This document shows, in pieces, positions 23,401-35,266 of a DNA stretch of 64,000 nt (the stretch's first letter is position 1; every line of letters starts with the position of its first letter). Source of the DNA: Aphelocoma coerulescens (taxonomy: Eukaryota > Chordata > Aves > Passeriformes > Corvidae); assembly GCF_041296385.1 (NCBI RefSeq), contig NC_091013.1, positions 71,269,563-71,333,562 of the forward strand. Reading direction: 5' to 3'. The notes under the pieces are model-generated. The model saw only the letters and a list, made by a program, of their open reading frames with translations, did no database searches and had not been told where the DNA came from. The translations under genes were made by a program, and so were the position numbers.

Positions 23401-26400
23401 TGCCCAAGGCATTGCTCTTTGGGTAATTGCTCGCTGAAAACCAGTGACTGTTTCTGTTGCATTTTCTGGGTGAAATTGGAGACCAAGCAGTCACTCAAGT
23501 GAGCAGGAGAAGGGCTGATCCCTGTAGGGGTCTTGCGAGACACTATTTCTTGCATGACCATGTATAAGCTGAAGTACAGTGCCAGTGGCCCCAGGCACAG
23601 ACATTTATCACCCTGCCAGACACAAGGCATCACTTCTCACCATGAAACCACAGAAGTTACATTTTCTTTTGATAACTGAGCACTGAGAAAAGCTCAATGA
23701 CCTTTAGACGTTTGGACTCACTCCAGTCTGCACTGCAAAGGTGACGGAGGATGTTGCATGGGCACTCCCACATGGGCTGTTCTGCCAAACCAAACTGAGC
23801 TGAGTCCAGAAGATCCAGAATGTAAATTCTGGCGTTAAACCCATGTTTCTCGTCCCATTCCAGGGCAAAAATTAAGATGTATAATTTTGAACAATATCAG
23901 AATGAACCACTTCAGCACTTGCAGAATCAGAGTACCTTGTTTTGGCACACTGAATTGATCTTGTTGCTAAGTTCATTTGATAGTTTCCACTGCTTCATGG
24001 GAATTTCAGCTCAGGGTTGATGATTACCTTATTGATCTCTGTAAGCAAAAGGATGGAACAAATTCAGGGTGCTGTGACCTCCAAGCACACTTAATGGGAC
24101 AAACCATTCTCTATAAACCCTGTCCCATGAAAGGAAAGAAAAGGGAAAAGAAGTCGGGACTCCCTGAACCCTGCAAACTCAAGACAATTCACAGAACATT
24201 GTGACTTACTTGAAGTCTGTGAGAAAAAAAAAAGAAATTTTCCCCAGGAAAATGCTGGGGTTTTTCTAATAATTATTTTTCTTTTAAATGGCTTTCTAAT
24301 CAAAGTTTACAGGTCTACTCTGATTCTGAAAAAAAGAAAACTATAATAAGAAATTAAATTTTTCAAATCTTCATAATAAGGTAGGAACACTTTTCCAGCA
24401 ACAGAAACATATATAAATGTATGCCTATTTTCAAATTATTAATTTTATATTTAAATACAAACAGCAACTCTGTTTCTTCCTTTGATGCAACATCATCTTC
24501 CCCCTTAGGACCAGATGAATGGACAGAAATGAAGGAGAGCTATGAGCTGCTAATGCGTCACTTAGTTTCCAGCAATGCCTTAAACAATAAGGATTTAACC
24601 TTGAAAGACTGTAGAGATGGGTGAAGTTTTTCAGTGAAAATCAGTGCTTTTCTTGAAACTTCCAGGAATCCCGAGGAGCTTTTGTGAGATCCACTTTCTT
24701 CCCATAAAGCATAATATAAGAGGGACTGCACAACACTGAGCTTGAACAGCATTCAGAGAAAAAAAAAGAACTCCAAAGCTACCAGGCCATAAGTATTCTG
24801 CTCTCTGTTACTTGATAAAAGGGTCATTTCAAAATAACTCCAAGGTTTTCACTAATCCACTTGCAGAGACATCCATAGGCACGAGGGAGGTTTCAAGAGG
24901 GCTTTCTCAAGGGGTTCTGACCCTGTGCCCATTCCCATTATCCCAGTGAGGGCAGAAGGTGGTTATCCAAACACAACACCCACAGAAATGTCCATCTGGG
25001 CAGAAGCTTAGCTTGCATGGCATCTAAGAGATGAACTGAACAGACAGTACCTCCCGCTTTGAACGCAAATCTGAGCCCCAGGGGTAGATTTGAGCTTGTT
25101 ACATTTGTGGTGGGTCCCTCCCTACACCTCCTCAAAGGAAAGCATCCTGAGAGCCTGATTTTAGTTTGTCATAGGCCATGAGGCGGTCACAGTGCTGGCC
25201 ATGGCAAACAGCCTTACATTAATGTGTGAGATAAGACCATGGGCTGTGCTGCCTCACACACAGCTGAGAATGCTTCTTCCATTCATCTTCCTTTCCCTTT
25301 TTTTTTTTTACTTTGAAGGCAAACAATTCACCTCAGCTTTAAATCCTGAGTGTAAATTTGGCTTTCCTTAGCCTTGTAAAATATTTTAATCTATTCCTTT
25401 CCAACTGCCAGATATAGCCAGAATTACCACTAATGGGCTACAATACATTAAGTTTTATGACTTGATGACTGACACTGTTTATAGCACAGAGGTTTTCATT
25501 TATGTACATTCTGTTTGTTTTGATCCCCAAACCTTAAATTTACTAGCTAAGAAGGGCTGCCAGAGCTGATATAGGGAGTAGTATTTAAAATACATTTGTC
25601 ATCCAAAATAAATCTGATATGAAGTGTCTCTCTGGGGATTCCATAGAAAGAGTTATCAAAAAGCTTTTTTTGCAGGAGCTGTGCAATTATGCAGCTCATG
25701 TATACATACACAAATGTATATGTGTACCAAACAAGTCCTGAGGACTCATCTACCATACAGAAATAAAATTTACTTCAACCAAATGGATAGTTTTCTGAAG
25801 CTACAGATTATTCTCGTGCCCAGAAAAATAAGGTAAAATAAAATGGAGATCCACATTTCACTAAAGGTTATTTGGTTTCATGTGTCTAGCTTTAGGTGTC
25901 TGTGGTTTTACTTTCAAATGTACTGCAATCCAGAACCTTCCACAGACTTAACCATACTTTAACAGCCATGAAACTGTGGTACCAATTGACATCTACAACT
26001 ATCCCATCTCATTCCACACGAAGTAACTTGCCTGAGGTCATGCAGGATTTTGCAAAAAAACCCCTAAATTCACCTGACTCACATCCTCTCAGTCTCTATG
26101 GTTTTTCATCACCTTTGCTAGGAGTGCAGCACAGGGCAGTGCTCTGCAAGAAGGAGATGAAATACCCCTGAACAACAGGCACATGCAGGAAAATTTGCCA
26201 AAGGCCTTGAAAATCGGCTGAGGAGGCATTTCATGGGATGACCCAAAACAAGCAAGGAGATAGAGATTGTCTGGAAATCTGAAGGTAGAGAGAAGAAATT
26301 TTTATGGGTGACTACATTTAGAAACCTTGATCAATGATAAACCATTACTGGGGCCTGGTTTTGAATGAAATTTTGTTGAGAGTCAAAACTAAATTGTCAT

Positions 26401-28919
26401 AAAAAAAGGATTTCAGTGAACATGATGAAATACAACTGAGATGCCATCAGTCCTTGAATACTTGAGCTTATGTAAATTTTGTATAATAGTCAAGCATGAT
26501 ATGGAGTAAAGATCCATATTTATCTATACAGTAACGTTTGGGTTTATAAATGTAAAGGAAAGCCATGTGCTCCAAAGCCATGCAGAGAATTGTTTTTACT
26601 TTGCAAATTCAATAAATTGGTCACTTCAGTGTTGCACATTTTTTTTCTAGGTAGTTCTTAAAAGGATCTTACTGCAGCAACAGAGCAGCTGGTCTCACAC
26701 AATTTGTCTGGGTCTCCTTTCCTTTTCACTGCAGATGTTAGAGCTCCTCCTGCACCTAATGCACATATCCTTTCTGTTCCCTGCTTTCCGTGACCATTTA
26801 GCCCCACAAAGTCCAGTTGTGCCATTCACCCCTTCCCAAGGACACTGCCATGTCTCCTTCTAGTGAGGTCCCATCTCACCCACCTCACCCTTCCCCAAAT
26901 TGCGCAGCCAAGCCTCCAGCAGGGCACAGGACTCTCACTCTGTAGCACATTGGACTAGACAGTAACTAAGTCCTTTCATCCTTAAAGCCTATGGCTGAAT
27001 ACAGTGATATCCATAGGGAGAAGACAATTGAAGATGGGAATTTCATGTGCATTTCAGTACCCAAAGCTGCTGCTGTGGTACCAGGATAAGCTGGGCTGAT
27101 GCAGGCTCAAGTCTGAGCAGAAGAACCATAGGGCAGTCCATTCTTTTTGGCACTCAGGAATGAAGACAGGCACTTGGTGCACTGAGCTAGAGATTTAGTC
27201 ATAGCAGAAAGCAAACCAGCCTCATTTCTTGAGAAAAGGATGTTAAAAGTAATTGCACTGACTACAGAGAATTTTTCTTCCAGTTCTGAAGAGAAATTAT
27301 ACCACTGCAGTGTTCACAGGTACTGAGTGCAGAGGAATTAATTAAAGACAAAATAGCAACTGTGTATTGGTCGTTAACAGCCGGGGAAACTCCCCCCTTT
27401 TCCCTGGATTTGTATAGCACTGAGTTGTGCCTCCTTCTGTAAAGCTCTTCAGCTTTGAGTGTGTTCACTACAGGTTGATAATTCTTCCTTCATGGTAGCA
27501 CTTGGGCAAAAATCTCCTAACTGCCTTCAGCATTTACATACAGGGACCTTAACCTCAGGTAAGGGACTGGTTTTTAAAAATACAGGAGGCAGATTTACAA
27601 AGGTGCTGCCAAGGGCCCAAGGTGGTTGAGTGCTGGCAAGCAGGAAAACACCACATTTCATTTTTTCAGAGCATTCCTTGCAGCAGGCACAGGTGGGAGC
27701 ACTGACACACAGTGGCCCTGGGGTGCTTCTCTGCCTTGACCCTGTCAACCAATGGCACACCTATCTTCTCTGTGGGAGCAAAATGTAGTAAAATATACTG
27801 GTGTGTGAGGGCATAGACTGGCAAAAATGGCAAGCAGGAGAATAAATCTGAGGTGCTCTGGGCATTTTCTACTTCGTGGGTAACCTTGGTTTAAAAAAGA
27901 TGGCTGTGTCCATCTCAAGGGCACACCAGGCTAGTTGGGCTGGGGTGGGTGACTAAAGTCCCTTCAGCCTCTCTGCTAAATCTGTTTGAATGGTAGGTTC
28001 ATTAGGCAAAAGAAAAAAACCAACCAAACAAGCTGGGGACCAGAGGGAGAAAAGAGAGAGAAAGACAGGGAGAAATAGAAAAGAGCAGGGAAGTAAAATT
28101 CAAGACTGCATGAATCTTCTAAGGGTCTTACAGGCCTTGGGATTTGTTAAGCAGTCCTGGTTCTGAGAGTTGACTGGTGTGAAAGTTTAAAGGGTTCTAG
28201 GAGGAACTGACAGACTTGTAATTACCCCTGCAGGACTGATGAAATGTGTGGAGCTTTGCAGCGTGCCTGTGAGGAAGCCCCACCAGGTTAATCTGCCTCT
28301 GTTGCTTTTACATTTCCCTTTGCCTGTCTGACAGGGCTCATCCACAACCCTTGACAAATAACTAGGGAAAGAAAAGATTGTTATATTTTTCAACATGTGA
28401 GTAAATCTCCTTTCTTTATCTCCCTTATTCATAAACAAAATTGAGATGCTTGCCCAGCAAAGATGATAATGTTTGTTATTCAATAGCTTATTGTTGAAAA
28501 TTCCTGTTTCCTGCTGCTAGGAAAAACAAAATCTCATAATTTTCTATTCAATTATCTCTTCTAGCAAGTCATTTAAATGTAAGGCTTTTCTGTGGTTTTG
28601 TTTGTAAACAGAGCAGGGTGTTAGATGAGCTGTGGACTGGTGCTGCCTGGGCAGAGTGGTGGCACACAGACGTCAGAGGCACGAGGCTGGCTCTCGAAAG
28701 GGGTGCTGGGCACCAGGGCCTCAGGGTGTCAATGGCCATTGGCGATCTCCAAGGTAGTTCTGCTCACAGAGAAGACTACAGCATGGGCTCATGTCTCATT
28801 AAATAGTAAGGGATTCAGGGATAATGGTATGATTTCGCCCAGGGAGCTCTACATGCCTGTGAGAACATAGCTTTTAGCAGTATGAGGGGTTACACATGGA
28901 AGTCTTAGCCTTTGAACCT

Positions 28920-29220
28920 ATTTTGAAAATAATTAGAAGTTCACAAAGTTATTTGATGCTACTTGTCTCCTCCTTTATACATTTTTAATTATATTTGGTA
29001 ATTTCAGATGGAAGAGAGCTCTTATGTAACATTTGCATGTGTACTTCTTGAATAATTAATTGCACCCTGAAAGGGATGATTTGGTCAACCCAAACATGAT
29101 TTGTTATTTGTCTAATGTGGCATATTTCCATTTGTACAATAGTCATTGTATGAGATAAATTACAAAGACTGCATTTTAAAATAAATTCTAAAAATAAAGA
29201 ATTAAGAAAGTCTTGCTACA
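28920..29220. promoter_or_regulatory. Candidate non-coding regulatory block
   Basis: AT-rich, repeat-free sequence containing an octamer-like ATTTGCAT near 29031, TAATTAATTGCACC, and an AACATGATTTGTTATTTGTC segment. The texture resembles vertebrate conserved non-coding elements; this is a guess without alignment. Confidence 0.2.
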
Positions 29221-30251
29221 CTCCTCACAGTGCATGTAAAAGCCCAGTATTCACTAACATACACACATTTATTTTTTTACTTCTGGCTCACAGTTACTGT
29301 GAGAGGGGATAAACGACCCTCTACTGCAGAGAAGTGCTCTACATCCACAGCAATACAAGCAGAACTTGTCTAAACGTTTCTCAGTATAAAGATAGGTAAC
29401 TGCAGCCTTGTCACCTGCATGGGGACCCCTCACCTTTCTTTATCTCAGCAGATCCCGCAGCCACTCAGACAGTAGAGAGGAAGACCTGGGAACTGTGGAC
29501 TGCTCTTCCAGGTGTATATGTACTCCATCTAAAATGAAACATCTTCAACAGCAACCACTGCTGCTCCAGAAGTCCAGTGGCTCCAGAGAGCACGGAGTGT
29601 TTCTGCCTAAAACTTAGAGATGGGCACTCTGCCTCTCAGATGACTCCCCAGCTGGTGGGTAATTCTGTCAGCACCGTGTGCTTGGGGAATGCAAAGCTCT
29701 GTGCTCTGGGCAGTATGAACATCTCCTATCATCATGAGTAGGTGTAGGTTCTCCTCATGTGTAAACCCCAGAGGAGAGCTGAAAGTCTGGATGTTGCCAT
29801 ACCATCGTGATTGAGAGTGCTCTGGCTGTTCTCACTAACAGGTACTTGAGTATCTGAATAATTTAGACAGAAATAGTGGCAGTGTGAAGTCTAAACCCAA
29901 GAATTTTAATCCTTGAATCCCTTTGGGGTGTTTCAGCACAGGTGAAAAGGGCATTTCAGAAAGGATTTGGCCAACCAAGGCATGAGGAGCACCTGAGAAA
30001 ATTACACAGGACAGTATAAATCATTACCTGTATGCTCCCCTGTATTGTACCAGCCCAGGCATAGTGCAATGTAAATACAGGATCTTAATGGTGGTGACTG
30101 TGTAAAATCAGTTCCTTGGAGCTATTAACACTGAGGTTTGACAGAATCATGGGTCTTTGAAATAGGTCTTATAAATGTACATATGTATTGTAGAAGAACA
30201 CATACCTATAAATTCTCTTTAGGCATGCACTCCACACAGATTGCTGCTGAA

Positions 30252-30279
30252 TGTTTGTTTGTTTGTTTGTTTGTTTTTT
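30252..30279. repeat. (TGTT)n short tandem repeat
   Basis: About six TGTT units ending in a T run. Confidence 0.9.
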
Positions 30280-31790
30280 GTGGATAGGAGAAGAATTTAT
30301 CATGGTTATCTCAAAATCTGCAATTAATCACTATTTTTTCACTAAGGAGGCCTTAATGGAGGACAGAAAACATTTTAGAGGGTCAGGGATATTACAGAAA
30401 ACAGTATTTGTATCTTACAAATTTAAACATCTATTTTCAAGTTACTACCCATAGGTCAGATTCCCAAGAGCTGACTAAAAGTAGTTATATTGCTCTGCAC
30501 TCTGTGGTGGGGCTGCCATGGAGCTAATTGTCTGTTCCTGAAGATACAAACCTGCTTTGAAGATATAAATTGGCTCTTCAGTTCTACTGGGGCATCTCTG
30601 GAGAAATGTATTAATTTTTTTCTCACCATGGAAGCAATTCCATGTGAACATTTAGGGAGACAGATGCCTGCACCCATCCCTCAAATGTTTTAAACCCTCT
30701 GCTCAGCCTCAGCAGCAAACACTTTCCCTCCATTCTTTGCACTGGGAGAGAGGCTCTGGCAGGAGAAGCCTCAACCTGACCCCCAAAACACTGACACTTT
30801 AAAGAGCAGGTCACATTTTTGCTGGCAGGATGAGAACACTTCCACAGTAGAGTGTCAGGGAAGCCACAGAGCAAGTGGGTTTTGGAGGAAATCTCTTCCC
30901 CAGCACCTCCAGCTGAAGCAGTACAATCCCTAGGGAGGCTGCAATAACAGTTTATGCCAGATACTGGTAATGAACCCTGCGAGGAGGCGAAGGGTTAATG
31001 GAAAACTGACTTTCCTTCACATGGGAACGATTTAAAACCTGCAGATTACAGTAACTGCCCATTGATTTTTAGTGGGATGAGGGCAGCAGGAGGAACGTGT
31101 CACATAACTCATGGCTGATACTGGGGGATTGATGTGCAGAACTGGAGAGCTTGGAGCAGAGACGGTGGCTGGAGATAAAACCAAACAGGAAAGGGAGGCA
31201 ACAGGAGAGACGGGCTGAGCAGTGATGTAAGTGATGCAGACAGATTGGGCAACTTCCTACAGGGGCATGATCCTTGGATAGCACGGCTGGCAGAAAGGTG
31301 CCACGTGCAGGGTGCCGGGGCATTGAGGAGCTCGCGTGTCTCTCCAGCTCCCAGAGCTGCTGGCACCACTCCTGCAGGGAAAAGAAATGGGACTGTGTGG
31401 GGAACTTGCTTTGCATAGTTGTGTGGGTGGGAAGAACCTCGAGGTACAGGGAGTCACAGAGGTTTTGTGCTGCTGCTGACAGGAATTGTAAAAAGCAGTA
31501 GCATTTTGTATAAATGTTACATTTGAATCTCTGACATTTTCCCCTTGGTGCTAATTATTCCCAGCAGCTTCTCACCATGCAGCAAATGCCTGGCACTATG
31601 ACAGTTATTAAAAACCTGTAAACAGGCTCTGGTGGAAAGTGCCTGGAGTCACCTTGCCATGTTAAAGAGAAACTGTCAAATAAGCAAAACCAAATTGAAT
31701 CTGAACTCCACTTAGGCAGCTTCAGAGACTTCTCAGAGGCAGAGGCTCAGGTAGGATCTTACCAGTAAGTATGTGACAGGAAGGTGTAGA

Positions 31791-32106
31791 TTAGATGGAG
31801 CCAAAGTCTTCTCAGTGGACTCCAATGACAGGACAAGAGGCAGTGGGAACAAAACCCAAGGAAAATTCCCTGAAACACAGGGAATTCCAATTAAACATAA
31901 GAAAACCCATTTAAACTGTGAGAATGGTCAAACACTGTCACTGGTTGCCTGGAGAGGTGGTGGGGTCTGCATCCTTGGAGACACTCAAAAGCCACCTGGG
32001 CATGGTCCTGGGCAATCAGCTGTACGTGACCCTACTTGAGCAGGGGGGATGGACCAGGTGACCTCCAGAGGAGCCTGGGCTGCTCTGCAGTTCCGAGTTT
32101 CTGTGT
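31791..32106 (+). mobile_element. CR1 LINE 3' fragment
   Basis: CR1 landmarks occur in order on plus: GATGGAGCCAAAGTCTTCTC, AATGACAGGACAAGAGGCAG, GAATTCCAATTAAACATAAG, GGAGAGGTGGTGGGGTCTGC, CCTTGGAGACACTCAAAAGC, TGAGCAGGGGGGATGGACCA and GGTGACCTCCAGAGGAGCCT. It belongs to a different CR1 subfamily from the one at 10875, judging by the GAGCAGGGGGG...GACCTCCAGAG end. It is 5'-truncated and moderately diverged. Confidence 0.93.
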
Positions 32107-34639
32107 GCAAATGTGGTGTTCCTGTTGAGAAACAGCTCTGAGAGGCACCACCTGAGGGGTGTGAAGTACAAGGGATCTGCTCATCCAGAAGAAGCTGGTA
32201 CAGCACTGGCTCCAGTCCTCTCAGGAGTGTGATTAATGCTGTTGGGAGTCAATTAAATACTCACCTGGAGTAGGTATTTCAGCCTAGCTAGGGCTGGGCT
32301 CCATCTTCCTTTTCTCAAGCCAGCAACAATGGTATGGCTCAGTTCACAGGTCCAGCATTAAACAGATTTTGCAGGATGTACAGAGCACAAGAGAAAATTG
32401 TAGACAAGACTAAGAAACTTCCTTGCTTGGAGCTTCAGCTTTCAAGCACCAAGTCCCCAAGGGCAGGGTTTGGACAATGTTGGCACTGCACTGGCTCAAG
32501 ATGCCATTGATGTTTTGGCTCCAAAGCTTGTTCATTTTCTCATATGAAAAGTTGCTTGGTTTATTTGGGATCCTAAAACCTGATTCAGCAAGGAGCTTGG
32601 CTGGCTGCCCTGCAGAGCCCAAGCTTTAGGGCTTTTGTCTTTGGCATGTTTCTCATCTCATAGACTGTGGTGAACCACACTTGGATGGCATCCATATATG
32701 GCTCATGGTCCAAGTGTTGACAACCATCTGCTTCTGGGGTTCTCAGATATTGTCACAGAAGAGGAAAGCAGAGGTTTGAGAGATTCTCTCTTTTCACCCA
32801 TGGTCTCTGAGGTGGCTCTGGACTTGTACAACCACAGGAGGCTCCAATACTCTATAGGCACAGGAGCTGCAGCACTGCCGATAATCACAAGCCCTGAGCC
32901 CTGAACTGAACTTTGTGCACATGCCAGTATTACACAGAAAGAGTCATACTGAGCTGGGACAAAGCATTCATTTCAGTGTACCTGCCCAGGGTCAGGCTGC
33001 AGTAATTCAGAGCCTTAGCTTGAAGATGTTTCTTGAAAACCATTGTGTTTATTAGCCATTTACAGACCTTTCTGCTGTGATTTTGTACAATCCAGCTTTA
33101 AGCTCTTTTAGTACTTCTTAGTCTCTGCTCAGCTGATGCTGTCAGGTTCTGAAGTTCAGTTTTGTGCTACAGAAAACACACTTGCTGTATTAGAACTACC
33201 CTGGCAAGTTTGTTTTCTACCTCTCTGTACCCAGGCTACGAAAGAGAGAAAAACCACTCCCTGCCCTGCTTGTGCTCTTTCAAATGGATACTTTTAGCTT
33301 GTTTAGTCTTTCATGGAACAAAAGACTGTCCCAAAGTCTTACAGATCCTTAACACCCTTTGCATTGTTTCTGTCCTTAGAAATAAAATGGAGCAAATTCT
33401 GGAATATGTTACCTTTTAATCTGAAAGGAAAATATTTCCTACTTAAATGAGTGTTGACAAGCAAAGAATCTGACTCAGCTCACTGAGTTTAATGTCTGCA
33501 TTCAAAATGCATCTCTTCACATGGGATACAGGCAATGGAAGGAGCCTGGCTACATTATCACTTCTTGGGGTCTCTTCAGTCCTGCAGCAGGGCCCTTCTG
33601 CAGTTCAGTCCTGCCCTTTCCAGCACATGGAGAGACGCAGTGCAGCACTTTTATGATGTTTGCCCATGGAGCCAAAAGCTACACTAGCCATGTTATTTAA
33701 AATAGGCTGTAATTTCAACTCTTTTGGGATCTTGCCTGTGGGCAGGTGGATGGTAAGGTAGGAGTTAACCCACCCACTCAGAGTCCCAGTTCTGCAGTGG
33801 CTGAAGAACAACAAACTCATGCACAAGGAACCAAAGCAGTCAATTGCAGTATGAGCCTGTCCATCGTTAGGGTAAATCCACAATTCTCTATTCTAGAAGG
33901 AATGAATATGATAGGAAATTCTCAGAAAGTTTTACTAAGACTGACTCCAACACGGAGATCAGTATTGACATCCATGAGCATATGGCTGCATACAGTAATG
34001 TGAGCACAAAAATTTTCACAGACTTTGGTACTTCAGTACCTGTCTTTTCTGCATTTCTACAATCTCTACCCTCTTCATTGCAACCCATCTGACCTTCCCA
34101 GATTTTCACTCAAGAAATCAGAAAGATTTTAAGAAAAAAGTGGCTGAATTGCTAACAAAGGTCACAAAACCACTCATAATAAGCAACACCTATGGTAATG
34201 CTGGAAGGACAGCAAGTATTTTATGAGTTTTTCAAAGACTGGCAGAACAATGATGAGCTTCTAAAGCAAGGTTTAAGTGTTAATCATACCACTTGGGTGA
34301 ACAAGGGGCAAGCCATGGTAGAGGTAAGCCAGCTCTTATAAAACAAAATTGTATCTTTTCAGACATTTGAACTGCACTTGACAGAGTTTCTCACAAGAAT
34401 ATAACAAGCTGGTAACTATAGTATGATTATCCACATTTTATTTTGTTAAAAATGTATTTCACTGTTTAATAAGTGTGAAGTCATTCCAGTACTAGGATTT
34501 GTAGGCTCAGATGTTTTAGTTAACATAAAATCCATCAACAGGAAAATTCTAGCCTGAAGAAACAGCAACAGAAAGAGAAACAACAAATTAGTAACTTGGT
34601 TTGTCAGGACAAGAGATAGACTGAGAACTTTTCAGCAGA
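32107..34639. other. Intergenic, no gene seen
   Basis: Only short frames in conflicting registers. No known family recognised. Confidence 0.5.
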
Positions 34640-35266
34640 GCTTCATGGCTGGGCAGAATGAGGCCATGGGACCACAGCATAGGCTGCATCAAACCACAGC
34701 ACCTGGAGCACAGCTCCCACTCTGCTCCATGTAAAGGGCTCCCTCAAGGAGCTTGCAAGCAGAATCTTTGCAACATAAGAAGGCTTAAGAAGTCTTTGGA
34801 AAAAAAGGCTGGTGAACCGGCCAACATCACCCATCAGCACTTGTGACCGACTGTCCTTAGAGCTACCAATGCCCCTGGAGCTACAGCTGAGCTTGACCTG
34901 CTCCAGGCTATTACTTCGTATTTGTGTTTTCTTAGGGTTACACCTTTTATCATTTCTGCTGCCTTGCTAGCCAGGGAATGGCTACTTTGAAGGAGGACCA
35001 GTGAAAGCTCTCCTTAAGACAATCGAGGAACTCACTCATCTTCAGTCCTGCAATGTTTCCAGCCTTCCTGAGGGACATGTGCTGTATTTTCTGCCATTCT
35101 CCCAGGCTTTTGGGGAGCAGGTAGCAGACAGTGTCACGCAGCACCCCTGTGAAGATGGGGCGCAGTGCCTGTAGAACTAGGGCAACACGTGAGCTCCTGC
35201 TATGAGGACCTTGATGGGGTTCATTATAAACTGTCTGATTAGACCTTCATCTGGAGGATGTCCCAG
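34640..35266 (-). pseudogene. Possible decayed coding segment, family unknown
   Basis: The minus strand of this GC-richer block reads as protein-like in consecutive, shifted frames. After a TTTCTAG that could be an acceptor, one frame gives LGHPPDEGLIRQFIMNPIKV and runs to HVLP then a stop. A second frame continues ALRPIFTGVLRDTVCYLLPK through MSEFLDCLKESFHWSSFKVA to WLARQQK then a stop. A third, about 106 codons, runs to 34643 through GDVGRFTSLFFQRLLKPSYV. Successive frames breaking at short intervals look like a dead gene or exon with indels, but chance frames in GC-richer DNA are possible. I do not recognise the family. Confidence 0.3.

Larger units (their letters stand above)
18288..31790. 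other. Intergenic, no confident gene
   Basis: About 13.5 kb with small repeats only: a TTTC run at 20478-20496 and a TGTT run at 30252-30279. The 21.4-22.1 kb part is GC-richer and gives many overlapping short frames on both strands, none recognisable. A faint CR1-like tail may sit near 21495-21565. An AT-rich block at about 28920-29220 could be regulatory. Confidence 0.5.
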
